This document shows positions 61,801-64,000 of a stretch of 64,000 nt of DNA, one piece after another; position 1 is the first letter of the stretch; each line of letters opens with the position of its first letter. Origin of the DNA: Bombyx mori. Its lineage: Eukaryota > Arthropoda > Insecta > Lepidoptera > Bombycidae. Location: contig NC_085110.1 in the NCBI RefSeq assembly GCF_030269925.1, positions 9,796,001 through 9,860,000 on the forward strand. The letters are read 5' to 3'. Position numbers and translations under genes: made by a program. The notes under the pieces are model-generated. The model was not told the origin of the DNA, ran no database searches, and worked only from the letters and a program-made list of their open reading frames with translations.

Positions 61801-64000
61801 GAATCAGAAGAAATTAGTAATAGAAAGTAGTTAGAGAAGGTTAATATCGTAAATCTGTCGCTCTTCTGATCAATGTTTGAAGTCAGAGGTCTTGGATAGA
61901 CCAAAAAATACACTACTAATTTTTAATTACGTAGAAAACAGACTTTAATGAAACAATTTTTTATGCGTTAGATAGTCATTTATCCAATTATAGTAAGAAA
62001 TGGTAATGAATCTATATTTGTTGCAAGATAGAGTAATTAATTCCTTATGGTTCGATTAAATAATACTCAACAATAAATTTTTATCAGAGCGCCCAAACTG
62101 GCCAAATTCCAAAATACCTAAAACCCATTGGATTAACAACGATTAAGTTGACTAACAATATTTATTGCATGGAAACTTTGTACAGCTGCTGTTGTCGACA
62201 TTTTAATAAATTAGTGTATTTGAATATTATGCAAGAATCTCTGTAGCGAGAGCGTGGCAAGGTTTCATCACAATATAATTTAGAAATCTATATATTAATA
62301 CGTGAAGTAAAAACTTTGTACCGCTTTTTACGATAATTGCGCAGGCGGAGGAGAGAAGAGAAGGAGTTCAGAATGCTAATATTTTTTTTAAATTATGGAT
62401 ATAAAATATATAAAATCAATAAAAAAATCATTACACACACTACCATGTATTTGACACACACAAACACTGATATACATATACTCTTTTGTTTATTGTTAAA
62501 ATCTGTGGTAAAATTGAGAATAGATTAATATTTTTTGTCTCTTTAATACCGTCCTCGTCGAACCCGTCGCTTGCAATCACCGTCCTAGTCGAACCTGTTG
62601 CTTACGACGAAGGGCTCGACGAGTGAATTAACCCATAGACACAGCCCACTGAGTTTCTCGCCGGATCTTCTCAGTGGGTCGCGTTTCCGAGCCGGTGGTA
62701 GATTCTGCGAAGCACTGCTCTTGCTAGAGCCAGTGTTAGCAACACTCCGGTTTGAGCCCTGTGAGCTCACCTACAAGTTAGGTGAAGCTGAATTAGCCTC
62801 TCGAGCCTATTAGCATAGGTAGGAAAAAAATCTCTTTTATGTTATTTATCTCATGTTTAAACTTGTAATTTCAATTGATTATATAGTCGAATTTCGACTA
62901 CTGGGGGACCACTAGTAGTCGAATTTAGACTACTGTACCACTAGTAAAATATGAATGTTTGTATGTTTTATTAGGAAAGAGCGGGAAGGCAGTCCGGAGT
63001 CCGAATACCGCACGTACAACGGCAGCGTGGGGTCGCACTCGCGCCGCTCCAGCGTGAGCGAGCCGCACCACGTGGCGCCGGACCGCGTGCGGTTCGCGAG
63101 GGACACCAGCCACTACTGGTACAAACCCAACATCTCCAGGGACGATGGTGAGCATCGCTCGCTCCTATACTATGTTACGGATCGATCTTTGAAAATAATT
63201 ATAGAAAAAATAATGCGATCAGTATTCTTTTTTTAAACTTACTGCCAGTAACCTTGAGAAGTTATTATGGCTTGACCGCCATATGACGTATGATGTATGC
63301 GAGCACACGGGTCTCAGCCTGGGAGACCTTGCTAAAATCTGCCCTAACAAGAGTAGTGGTTCACTGAATCTACCACTGAAACGGAATCGCGACCCACTAA
63401 GAAGATCCGCCGAGAAACTCAGTGAGCTGTGTCTGTGGACTAGCGTCAGAAACAATTGCTTGTTACATAGACGGGTGAATGAACTCGTGAATGCCGCCGC
63501 CGGCGTTGAGACATTTGGAAGAAGTTTCTGTGATATCTATATGATTCGAGAATGACTTAATACCAAGCGCTTGATTTGATGGTTTGCCGATTAAAGTAAT
63601 AAAAATATATATATATTTAATATGGTGTGTTCAAAAGTTAATCTCATGCAGTTAACATCGAATAATTAAAATTACTAGTGGTCCCCCAGTATTCGAAATG
63701 CGACAATAATTAATTGAAATTATAAATTTGAACTTTATTCCGGTTCTATTGTCAAAGACTATTATTATACTTCTATAATCACAGATTTCGCCAAGACAAA
63801 CCACCACTTACCATCAGTTGGGCCGTATGCTCGTCTGCCTACAAAGGCAATAAAAAAGAAAACAATATTAATCTATTCTCAATTTGACCACAGGCTTTAA
63901 ACAATAACAATAAACACATTTTCATAAAAAGGCGTACAAATTTTTTGCTTCACGTATTAATATGTAGATATTGTTTGGGTTATCCAGCGGTGGCAGCGCT
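13771..64000 (+). CDS. by: Tensin gene (blistery orthologue), whole model, 3' end outside window
   Basis: Tensins are focal-adhesion scaffolds that link integrin tails and actin to phosphotyrosine signalling. They carry a PTEN-like phosphatase domain, a C2 domain, a long disordered linker, an SH2 and a PTB domain. Sixteen coding segments can be joined here: 13771-13854, 20032-20211, 35857-35913, 39066-39230, 40079-40266, 41739-41888, 42651-42814, 43508-43717, 44107-44295, 54430-55027, 59477-59770, 60243-60368, 60441-60567, 61200-61324, 62975-63147 and 63988 to the edge. Phase is preserved at every junction, giving about 947 codons. Diagnostic stretches are [10 protein letters not shown] (start of the phosphatase fold), [10 protein letters not shown] (after the P-loop), FLKIYENF and VYTSG (C2 entry), CQFHTC and VELVF (C2), and [12 protein letters not shown] (start of SH2). 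The SH2 remainder and PTB are off the window. Exon borders are predicted, not transcript-verified. 5' alternatives are listed separately. Confidence 0.9.
13855..14464. other. Intron sequence, no repeat recognised
   Basis: First part of the intron after the ATG exon. A GC-richer 40-nt spot at 14248-14290 is the only compositional feature. Confidence 0.5.
14465..14764 (-). mobile_element. Helitron-like element with (TA)n expansion
   Basis: Its 3' end appears as CTAGctgacccggcagctac on the + strand, with palindrome CTACgaaGTAG as the terminal hairpin. The body 'taaaagacctaaacttttgt' matches the copy at 44591-44884. The 5' end is expanded into (TA)n. Confidence 0.75.
14700..14819. repeat. (TA)n microsatellite with fold-back arms
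   Basis: Two TA runs (about 14708-14732 and 14767-14790) are enclosed by inverted arms attgttattca (14732-14742) and tgaataacaat (14809-14819). Confidence 0.75.
14820..16251. other. Intron sequence
   Basis: AT-rich, with a short TTTG/TTTA run at 15318-15343. The open frame 15711-16046 has no recognisable domain or splice support and is not called. Confidence 0.45.
16252..16385 (-). mobile_element. Diverged Bm1 SINE 3' part
   Basis: Antisense Bm1 order: 'ttattgcctaggtgggtgaa', 'cgagctcacggcccac', 'gtggttaccggagcccatag', then decay. Confidence 0.75.
17066..17352 (+). mobile_element. Ancient Bm1 SINE with tRNA-like head and internal deletion
   Basis: Head: 'cgtggcctagaggttaatta' and 'ggtgttcaaatcccg' (B-box-like). 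Body: 'attaattccacgataaacga' and 'gtgtaataaaaatcaaatct'. Tail: 'gatctaagcaataaaa'. The order is that of Bm1, strongly diverged. Confidence 0.65.
17353..18699. other. Intron sequence, nothing recognised
   Basis: AT-rich. No exon with matched splice phases, and no repeat family identified. Confidence 0.45.
18700..19050 (+). mobile_element. Bm1 SINE, head missing
   Basis: It runs from 'ggtactcaacaaatgttcac' through 'actggtggtaggacctcttg' to 'ctaagcaatataaaaa'. The short antisense open frame inside it is an artefact of the SINE. Confidence 0.92.
19051..19733. other. Intron sequence
   Basis: Unremarkable AT-rich sequence between two Bm1 copies. Confidence 0.5.
19734..20013 (-). mobile_element. 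Bm1 SINE abutting a tensin splice acceptor
   Basis: Antisense Bm1 from 'ttattgcttaggtgggtgga' to 'tttttattacacgatgtt', then broken off. The following T-run and tatttatag form the acceptor of the exon at 20032. Confidence 0.92.
20032..20211 (+). CDS. by: Tensin exon, N-terminal linker (60 codons)
   Basis: 180 nt, phase 0 to phase 0, reading [16 protein letters not shown] at the start and [11 protein letters not shown] at the end, with a Pro-rich middle ([13 protein letters not shown]). The acceptor is a long T-run then tatttatag, and the donor is gtaagaat. It encodes a disordered segment upstream of the phosphatase fold. The NGIYDTI motif has an acidic context and a Tyr that could be a phosphorylation site (inference). 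The acceptor tract directly abuts the truncated end of an antisense Bm1 SINE, so part of the intron end is transposon-flanked. The next exon lies 15.6 kb downstream. Confidence 0.78.
20212..23721. other. First 3.5 kb of the 15.6-kb tensin intron
   Basis: Mostly AT-rich. A GC-richer, repeat-free patch at about 21830-22060 might be regulatory. A short dispersed repeat at 22238-22292 ('aggcctttctg', 'aagcaaaggctcag') matches 57470-57530. Confidence 0.45.
23722..23983 (-). mobile_element. tRNA-derived SINE (family C), copy 2
   Basis: Nearly the same sequence as 8939-9196, including the B box GGGTTCGAATCCCGCC and the truncated-T tail. The A-box-like block is also kept. Confidence 0.8.
24568..25005 (-). 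mobile_element. Full-length Bm1 SINE with tRNA-like head
   Basis: T-run (poly-A on the sense strand), complete body, then the head seen in reverse as 'gcgggatccgaacaccggtg' and 'cctttaggccacgacg'. The B-box has a small change (gatccgaac). Confidence 0.93.
25006..26312. other. Intron sequence
   Basis: A local duplication occurs near 25239-25310 ('aaacgggtatattatattag' type). The open frame 25867-26148 has no recognised domain. Confidence 0.4.
26313..26480 (-). mobile_element. Degraded SINE-like copy
   Basis: 'gaagacgagcgtacggccct', 'gcgagcccgcactggtaggt' and 'tccaccact' follow the antisense order of the Bm1/family B retroposons, with heavy decay. Confidence 0.5.
27019..27140 (-). mobile_element. 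Short retroposon tail, family B
   Basis: Copy of the family at 7846-7960: 'ttgcctttgcaggtagacga' to 'gctgcctaccgc'. An open frame reading through it (27031-27300) is not a gene. Confidence 0.75.
27141..28369. other. Intron sequence
   Basis: The phrase 'aaatcatcaaaatcgggtca' at 27271-27290 looks like a transposon 3' end. A GC-richer spot at 27820-27900 is unexplained. Confidence 0.4.
28370..28466 (+). mobile_element. Diverged family B retroposon copy
   Basis: 'acggtaggcagcggcgttac', 'cggtaaccacctaccattaa', 'gtaagctcgtctgcca' follow the sense order of family B. Confidence 0.6.
28467..30820. other. Intron sequence, nothing recognised
   Basis: AT-rich 2.3 kb without exon signals or a named repeat family. 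Short open frames are not supported. Confidence 0.45.
30821..31240 (+). mobile_element. Helitron-like element H1 (family H)
   Basis: Starts cCTATATATTAATACGTGAA (first T mutated) and ends with hairpin AGTCGA-att-TCGACT, then actgcgggacctCTAG and T. It defines the intact 3' terminus of family H, also found at 53406-53856, 59832-60227, 62287-62944 and 63675-63968. Confidence 0.82.
31241..32330. other. Intron sequence
   Basis: AT-rich. Short (ATTG)n run at 31944-31960. No exon seen. Confidence 0.45.
32331..32577 (+). mobile_element. Bm1 SINE, 5'-truncated
   Basis: Starts actggtggtag, keeps 'gtgaagcagtaatgcgtttc', and ends 'cgtctaagcaataaaaaa'. Confidence 0.92.
32672..32684. promoter_or_regulatory. 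RFX-type X-box candidate in CpG-rich patch
   Basis: GTTGCCTAGCAAC is a perfect palindromic X-box half-site pair, and it opens a repeat-free, CpG-rich patch (to about 32760). A leader-like AT-rich sequence with a (TG)n run follows. It may mark an alternative promoter or an enhancer in the tensin intron. Confidence 0.45.
32763..34028. other. Intron sequence with GC-richer repeat-free patches
   Basis: Patches at 33470-33620 and 33790-33840 are richer in CpG than their surroundings and lack transposons, consistent with regulatory DNA. No splice-supported coding frame is seen in them. Confidence 0.4.
34029..34319 (+). CDS. Candidate alternative first exon of tensin, 97 codons
   Basis: An open frame starts at an ATG (34029, [13 protein letters not shown]) and runs 291 nt to a gtacat donor in phase 0, which would join cleanly to the exon at 35857. 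The 3' half looks coding by composition: GC-rich, hydrophilic, including [10 protein letters not shown] and [16 protein letters not shown]. The stretch is repeat-free and sits below a CpG-richer region with a possible TATA-like element (33858-33863) and a TCAGT initiator (33895-33899). The spacing of those two is longer than ideal. I do not recognise a domain. It could instead be a noncoding regulatory patch with a chance ORF. Confidence 0.35.
34440..34633 (-). mobile_element. Bm1 SINE with internal deletion
   Basis: The antisense Bm1 tail runs directly from 'gacgagctcacag' to 'taacttaaatgtgccaccca', so about 60 nt are missing. The rest is well kept to 'ggtcctaccacca'. Confidence 0.9.
34634..35346. 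other. Intron sequence
   Basis: No exon or repeat recognised. Confidence 0.45.
35347..35400 (+). mobile_element. Bm1 tRNA-like head fragment
   Basis: 'gacgtcgtggcctaaaggat' matches the first part of the Bm1 head (compare 41261), then decays into the T-run of the LINE next door. Confidence 0.7.
35409..35746 (-). mobile_element. LINE 3' UTR fragment split by a SINE
   Basis: Same 3' UTR as 5431-5650, read on the minus strand. It is interrupted at 35542-35676 by a family B copy, after which 'accaccggatcggaaacgcg' resumes. It includes the inverted pair CCCACTGAG/CTCAGTGGG. Confidence 0.85.
35561..35676 (+). mobile_element. Family B retroposon nested in LINE
   Basis: 'cggtaggaagcggcttggct' to 'gggcaataaaaaaaaac'. 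It is in the opposite orientation to the host LINE fragment and clearly younger than it. Confidence 0.85.
35857..35913 (+). CDS. by: Tensin small linker exon (19 codons)
   Basis: 57 nt in phase 0, reading [19 protein letters not shown], flanked by a good acceptor (ttgttttgtttcag without its A-run) and a gtgagaag donor. It joins the exon at 20032 to the first phosphatase-domain exon without a frame change. Its Ala/Pro/Ser content suits a flexible linker. It lies between two antiparallel LINE 3' fragments (35409-35746 and 36010-36290). It is called an exon because of the double consensus splice sites, open frame and matching phases; being short, it could be alternative. Confidence 0.72.
36010..36290 (+). 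mobile_element. LINE 3' UTR fragment
   Basis: Starts near 'cgacacgtcattacggatcc', contains 'cacagcccactgagtttctc' and 'cttctcagtgggtcgcg', and ends 'taggtaggaaaaaaaat'. Confidence 0.85.
36291..37411. other. Intron sequence
   Basis: A GC-moderate region at 36590-36860 without repeats. No exon supported. Confidence 0.45.
37412..37857 (-). mobile_element. Full-length Bm1 SINE with tRNA-like head
   Basis: T-run, complete body, and head in reverse: 'gcgggattcgaacaccggtg' (intact B box) and 'ctttaggccacgacg'. The open frames across it are SINE artefacts. Confidence 0.94.
37890..38165 (-). pseudogene. Broken LINE RT C-terminus (RTE-type)
   Basis: On the minus strand: AGHVARLRA in one frame, then [20 protein letters not shown] and [31 protein letters not shown] in another, so a frameshift lies between. 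The R-W-x-D-D-I-x-x-V-A-x-x-x-W pattern with A-Q-x-R-x-x-W is the usual end of RTE-like retrotransposon proteins. Immediately downstream of a full-length Bm1. It is a dead fragment. Confidence 0.75.
38672..38920 (+). mobile_element. Bm1 SINE, 5'-truncated
   Basis: 'actggtggtaggaccttttt' to 'ctaagcaataaataaaaaaa', about 145 nt before the exon at 39066. Confidence 0.92.
39066..39230 (+). CDS. by: Tensin exon: start of PTEN-like phosphatase domain
   Basis: 165 nt, phase 0 to 0. After a Gly/Ser lead ([16 protein letters not shown]) it enters the phosphatase fold with [19 protein letters not shown] and ends NKHGEHFM. This aligns with the tensin signature of a D-L-x-Y-V-x-E-R-I start followed by a helix and K-H-G-D/E. 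The acceptor is cacag and the donor gtgagagc. In tensins this subdomain packs against the C2 domain. Confidence is high because the next exons continue the same alignment in order. Confidence 0.92.
39870..39980 (-). mobile_element. Family B retroposon
   Basis: 'ttattgcctttgtaggcaga' to 'gctgcctaccgc'. Ends about 98 nt before the exon at 40079. Confidence 0.75.
40079..40266 (+). CDS. by: Tensin exon: central phosphatase-like domain, up to the P-loop
   Basis: 188 nt, entering in phase 0 and leaving two bases of a Trp codon. It reads [13 protein letters not shown], then [20 protein letters not shown] and [16 protein letters not shown]. It matches the tensin segment with G-W-x-x-x-x-A-P-P-L-x-x-L-C and the helix ending S-W-L-x-x-x-P-x-x-V before the P-loop. 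The codon split by the intron is the residue after the catalytic-Cys position, where Ala stands. The donor is gttagtca, a non-canonical but acceptable sequence. An antisense Bm1 copy starts about 87 nt downstream. Confidence 0.92.
40353..40600 (-). mobile_element. Bm1 SINE, 5'-truncated
   Basis: T-run, 'attgcttagattggtggacg' to 'ggtcttaccaccagta'. Confidence 0.92.
40601..41260. other. Intron sequence
   Basis: Unremarkable AT-rich stretch between two Bm1 copies. Confidence 0.5.
41261..41707 (+). mobile_element. Full-length Bm1 SINE with tRNA-like head
   Basis: Head: 'cgtcgtggcctaaaggataa' and 'gtgttcgaatcccgcaggcg' (A- and B-box-like). Body complete. Tail 'taagcaataaaaaataaata'. Ends 31 nt before the P-loop exon. 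Confidence 0.95.
41739..41888 (+). CDS. by: Tensin exon: degenerate P-loop and following helix
   Basis: 150 nt. With the preceding exon it gives [20 protein letters not shown], then [20 protein letters not shown]. Tensins have H/Y-C/N-x-G-N-x-G-R-I-G at this point. Here the Cys position is Ala224 (numbered from the ATG at 13771), while the closing Arg230 and Gly232 are kept. Such a loop cannot form the phosphocysteine intermediate, so phosphatase activity is not expected. The ALDRYAMRR helix is strongly tensin/auxilin-like. The acceptor atctacag lies 30 nt after the tail of a full-length Bm1 SINE. The donor is gtaattat. Confidence 0.93.
41967..42223 (+). mobile_element. LINE 3' UTR fragment
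   Basis: 'acacgtcatttcggatcttc', 'cagcccactgagtttcgcat', 'cttctcagtgggtcgcg', ending 'taggtagaaaaaaaa'. It has a deletion after 'gattctgcg'. Confidence 0.83.
42651..42814 (+). CDS. by: Tensin exon: end of phosphatase-like domain, start of C2
   Basis: 164 nt, completing an Arg codon and then reading [38 protein letters not shown] and [17 protein letters not shown]. This matches the tensin pattern R-Y-V-x-x-F-x-G-L-L-x-G-x-I-x-x-N followed by the first C2 strands and P-F-L-K-I-Y. The acceptor is atttggacag and the donor gttcgtac (weak at +4/+5). It leaves one base of a Gly codon. The C2 domain of this class binds membrane or protein partners and is inseparable from the phosphatase fold. Confidence 0.92.
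42815..43507. other. Intron within C2 region, with an unexplained ORF
   Basis: The open frame 43015-43353 (112 codons) reads through without splice sites. It has no domain I recognise and lies in AT-rich intron. Its 5' part ('tggtttattgtacacc') looks like a retroposon tail. Not called a gene. Confidence 0.4.
43508..43717 (+). CDS. by: Tensin exon: C2 domain core
   Basis: 210 nt. It reads [60 protein letters not shown] and KQHLDHAAH. This matches tensin C2 features: S-G-L/I-Y after the exon junction, G-D-V-x-V-x-x-Y (membrane-facing strand), V-F-x-x-Q-F-H-T-C and F-x-K-x-x-L-D. The His/Arg-rich loop between the strands (about residues 292-300 from the ATG) is unusually basic. The acceptor is tttgcttcag and the donor gtaatttt. 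The GC content is far above that of the flanking introns. Confidence 0.93.
43718..44106. other. Short C2-region intron
   Basis: 389 nt, AT-rich. It contains a small direct repeat of 'tggtctta' near 43942-43965. No transposon recognised. Confidence 0.5.
44107..44295 (+). CDS. by: Tensin exon: C2 end and start of disordered linker
   Basis: 189 nt. It begins [18 protein letters not shown], the last C2 strand (compare tensin R-F-P-x-x-x-x-V-E-L/F-V-F), then becomes Ala/Pro-rich ([18 protein letters not shown]) and ends [16 protein letters not shown]. The acceptor is gttgcgtag, with a poor pyrimidine tract. The donor is gtcagtac. The intron that follows is the longest in the 3' half (10.1 kb), separating the folded N-terminal module from the linker exons. 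Confidence 0.9.
44591..44884 (+). mobile_element. Helitron-like element
   Basis: Begins A|TCTATCTTCTATATATAAA, shares the 'gctaaaactcgagaacggct' block with the 14465 copy, and ends 'gaggcactacgaagtctgtc' 'aggtcagCTAG' followed by T. The 91-codon antisense frame inside is not a gene. Confidence 0.8.
44885..45530. other. Intron sequence
   Basis: No repeat or exon seen. Confidence 0.5.
45531..45733 (-). mobile_element. Bm1 SINE, both ends trimmed
   Basis: 'gtggttaccggagcccatag' to 'gtcctaccaccagta'. The usual poly-A end and 'gacgagctcac' block are missing. Confidence 0.88.
45756..45880 (-). mobile_element. LINE 3' UTR fragment
   Basis: 'tgctaacactagccctacca', 'gcgacccactgagatgatcc', 'gagaaactcagtgggctgtg'. 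The hairpin arms are nearly intact. Confidence 0.8.
45881..47109. other. Intron sequence
   Basis: AT-rich, then CpG-rich from about 47040. Confidence 0.45.
47110..47363. repeat. Tandem duplication with CpG-rich and poly-A parts
   Basis: Unit 1 (47110-47226) and unit 2 (47227-47363) share 'gccgcccgcccagtcgtcga', 'cacattgtaatacaatat' (acc. cattgtaatacaatat) and 'agtttcc'. The second unit has a longer A-run. Period 117 and then 137 nt. Confidence 0.85.
47364..49959. other. Intron sequence, nothing recognised
   Basis: AT-rich. A 'catctcatctcatttcattt' run at 47865-47895 is simple sequence. No exons. Confidence 0.45.
49960..50148 (+). mobile_element. Diverged LINE 3' UTR fragment
   Basis: 'caacccactgagtttctcgg', 'cttctcagtgggtcgcgatt', then decayed to 'gggggaaaaa'. 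Confidence 0.78.
50149..53405. other. Intron sequence with two CpG-rich spots
   Basis: Spots at 50636-50698 (with 'gatgacatcag', CRE-like, and a (CA)n run) and 52443-52530 ('tgccgcggccgccgac') stand out from AT-rich flanks and contain no transposon. They are candidate regulatory DNA. No splice-supported exon seen. Confidence 0.4.
53406..53856 (-). mobile_element. Helitron-like element H2 (family H)
   Basis: On the + strand it runs CTAGtggccccgcagtagtc ... cacgtattaatatataGA. Read in reverse it starts A|TCTATATATTAATACGTG and ends CTAG|T. Confidence 0.82.
54066..54405 (-). mobile_element. Bm1 SINE without head, 24 nt before a tensin exon
   Basis: 'ttattgcttagatgagtgga' through 'acgatgctgttccttcactg' to 'gtacgta'. 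The splice acceptor of the exon at 54430 follows. Confidence 0.92.
54430..55027 (+). CDS. by: Tensin large linker exon (about 199 codons)
   Basis: 598 nt. It begins with a Gly/Ser/Glu-rich run ([18 protein letters not shown]), then [15 protein letters not shown], a poly-Gly/Pro patch, a predicted amphipathic stretch [20 protein letters not shown], and an acidic cluster [19 protein letters not shown]. It ends [15 protein letters not shown]. It is disordered and Ser/Thr-Pro-rich, with no catalytic fold. The [11 protein letters not shown] segment resembles LD/Leu-rich docking helices of adhesion adaptors such as paxillin (inference). The acceptor ttgatatag lies about 24 nt beyond an antisense Bm1 copy. 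The donor gtgagtaa is near consensus. Very GC-rich in its first half. Confidence 0.9.
55028..56548. other. Intron sequence
   Basis: AT-rich. Short alternating 'accaataccatt' motifs near 56255-56310. No exon. Confidence 0.45.
56549..56822 (+). mobile_element. Bm1 SINE, head missing
   Basis: 'aattataatttgcgtaatta' then 'ctagtggtaggaccacttgt' to 'cttagcaataaaaaaaaa'. Confidence 0.92.
56823..57866. other. Intron sequence with a short dispersed repeat
   Basis: 57470-57530 ('cggaggcctttccagtttca', 'gcgagcaaaggctcagc') resembles 22238-22292. Otherwise AT-rich. Confidence 0.45.
57867..58675. repeat. Region bounded by 17-bp perfect inverted repeats
   Basis: GCAAAGGACATGGGCCA at 57867-57883 is the exact reverse complement of 58659-58675. 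The 809-nt interval is AT-rich and has no transposase. It may be a MITE-like element or two inverted repeat fragments. Confidence 0.5.
58676..59476. other. Intron sequence
   Basis: The patch at 58960-59100 is GC-richer, with an ATG-rich open frame ([20 protein letters not shown]) lacking splice support. It might be regulatory. Confidence 0.4.
59477..59770 (+). CDS. by: Tensin linker exon, charged coiled-coil-like segment
   Basis: 294 nt. It starts [19 protein letters not shown] and contains [35 protein letters not shown] and [10 protein letters not shown]. The Gln/Arg/Lys/Glu-rich middle is predicted to form a short helix or coiled coil. This W-L-x-x-Q-Q-x-K-L-x-x-K-K-E pattern also occurs in the linker of other animal tensins, as far as I recall. 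The acceptor is attcaatag and the donor gtatagct. The frame remains open 60 nt upstream of the acceptor by chance. The intron after it is 472 nt and mostly a Helitron copy. Confidence 0.88.
59832..60227 (-). mobile_element. Helitron-like element H3 filling a tensin intron
   Basis: CTAGtggtcccttggtagtc on the + strand to 'cacgtattaatatataGA'. It occupies 396 of the 472 nt of the intron and carries a (TG)n run at 60053-60069. Confidence 0.85.
60243..60368 (+). CDS. by: Tensin linker exon, acidic patch
   Basis: 126 nt, reading [20 protein letters not shown] then [20 protein letters not shown]. The Asp run and the TP/SP sites fit a phosphoregulated disordered linker. The acceptor ataactgtag lies only 15 nt after the end of a Helitron copy and has a poor pyrimidine tract. 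The donor is gtgaatac. Phase is consistent on both sides. Confidence 0.85.
60441..60567 (+). CDS. by: Tensin linker exon
   Basis: 127 nt, reading [20 protein letters not shown] then [20 protein letters not shown] and TI. The acceptor is ttttcccggcag and the donor gtaagtta. The preceding intron is only 72 nt, which is the only compact intron in the gene. The [12 protein letters not shown] stretch is the only non-low-complexity part and may be a short linear motif. No domain is recognised. Confidence 0.85.
60767..60892 (+). mobile_element. Bm1 SINE, left part of split copy
   Basis: 'actggtgataggacctcttg' to 'tatactgagacctt', then interrupted by an inverted Bm1. The right part resumes at 61009. 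Confidence 0.88.
60893..61008 (-). mobile_element. Bm1 SINE inserted inside another Bm1
   Basis: 'ttttttagatgggttgacga' to 'ttctaaggtctc'. The 5-bp ACCTT flanks (60888-60892 and 61009-61013) look like a target-site duplication. Confidence 0.85.
61009..61065 (+). mobile_element. Bm1 SINE, right part of split copy
   Basis: 'accttagaactcgtggtggc' and 'gtagatgtctataggctccgg'-like sequence continue the copy at 60767. The 3' tail is missing. Confidence 0.75.
61200..61324 (+). CDS. by: Tensin proline-rich linker exon
   Basis: 125 nt, reading [20 protein letters not shown] then [20 protein letters not shown]. It is dense in TP/SP sites and PxxP-type SH3-binding motifs (PYPPTP, ARPPRSP). The acceptor is tgtgtgttccag and the donor gtacacgt. 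An antisense Bm1 copy begins about 25 nt after the donor, and a nested Bm1-in-Bm1 structure ends about 135 nt before the acceptor. Confidence 0.87.
61350..61598 (-). mobile_element. Bm1 SINE, 5'-truncated
   Basis: 'ttattgcttagatgggtgga' to 'gtcctaccaccagta', starting about 25 nt after a donor site. Confidence 0.92.
61599..62286. other. Intron sequence
   Basis: No exon or repeat recognised. Confidence 0.5.
62287..62944 (+). mobile_element. Helitron-like element H4 with doubled 3' terminus and nested LINE
   Basis: Starts A|TCTATATATTAATACGTGA. The 3' end has two successive termini, each with a hairpin-like 'agtcgaattt.gact' block and CTAG (62912-62915 and 62941-62944). A LINE 3' end (62545-62830) is inserted in the middle. 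Confidence 0.85.
62545..62830 (+). mobile_element. LINE 3' UTR inserted in Helitron H4
   Basis: 'accgtcctcgtcgaacccgt' to 'taggaaaaaaa', with TCTCTTT on both sides (62538-62544 and 62831-62837) as a likely target-site duplication. Contains the CCCACTGAG/CTCAGTGGG pair. Confidence 0.85.
62975..63147 (+). CDS. by: Tensin exon: end of linker and start of SH2 domain
   Basis: 173 nt, reading [39 protein letters not shown] and [30 protein letters not shown] is the N-terminal strand and first helix start of a tensin-type SH2 (consensus W-Y-K-P-x-I-S-R-E/D-x-A). The RRSS stretch is a basophilic-kinase consensus site. The acceptor gttttattag is 30 nt after a Helitron terminus. The donor is gtgagcat. 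It leaves one base of the Ala codon completed at 63988. Confidence 0.92.
63227..63440 (-). mobile_element. Diverged LINE 3' UTR fragment
   Basis: 'taaccttgagaagttattat', 'aatctaccactgaaacgg', 'cgacccactaagaagatccg', 'gagaaactcagtgagctgtg'. The hairpin arms are kept with one change in each. Confidence 0.75.
63675..63968 (-). mobile_element. Helitron-like element H5 (family H), internally deleted
   Basis: CTAGtggtcccccagtattc on the + strand to 'cacgtattaatatgtaGA'. Ends 19 nt before the SH2 exon acceptor. A family B SINE tail lies inside. Confidence 0.82.
63802..63856 (+). mobile_element. Family B retroposon nested in Helitron H5
   Basis: 'accacttaccatcagttggg' to 'tacaaaggcaataaaaaag'. Only the last 55 nt of the family are present. 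Confidence 0.8.
63988..64000 (+). CDS. by: Tensin exon: SH2 domain, cut by window end
   Basis: After a gttatccag acceptor, the 13 visible nt complete an Ala codon and read AVAAL, exactly where tensin SH2 domains have A-I/V-x-x-L after the S-R-x-x motif. The exon continues beyond the window and should hold the FLVR-type phosphotyrosine-binding Arg strand. The acceptor lies 19 nt after a Helitron terminus. Confidence 0.8.

Noticed and set aside
1..64000. A bacterial-type defence or biosynthetic system
   Set aside because: The window is an animal genome with one multi-exon gene and transposons. No such gene cluster is present.
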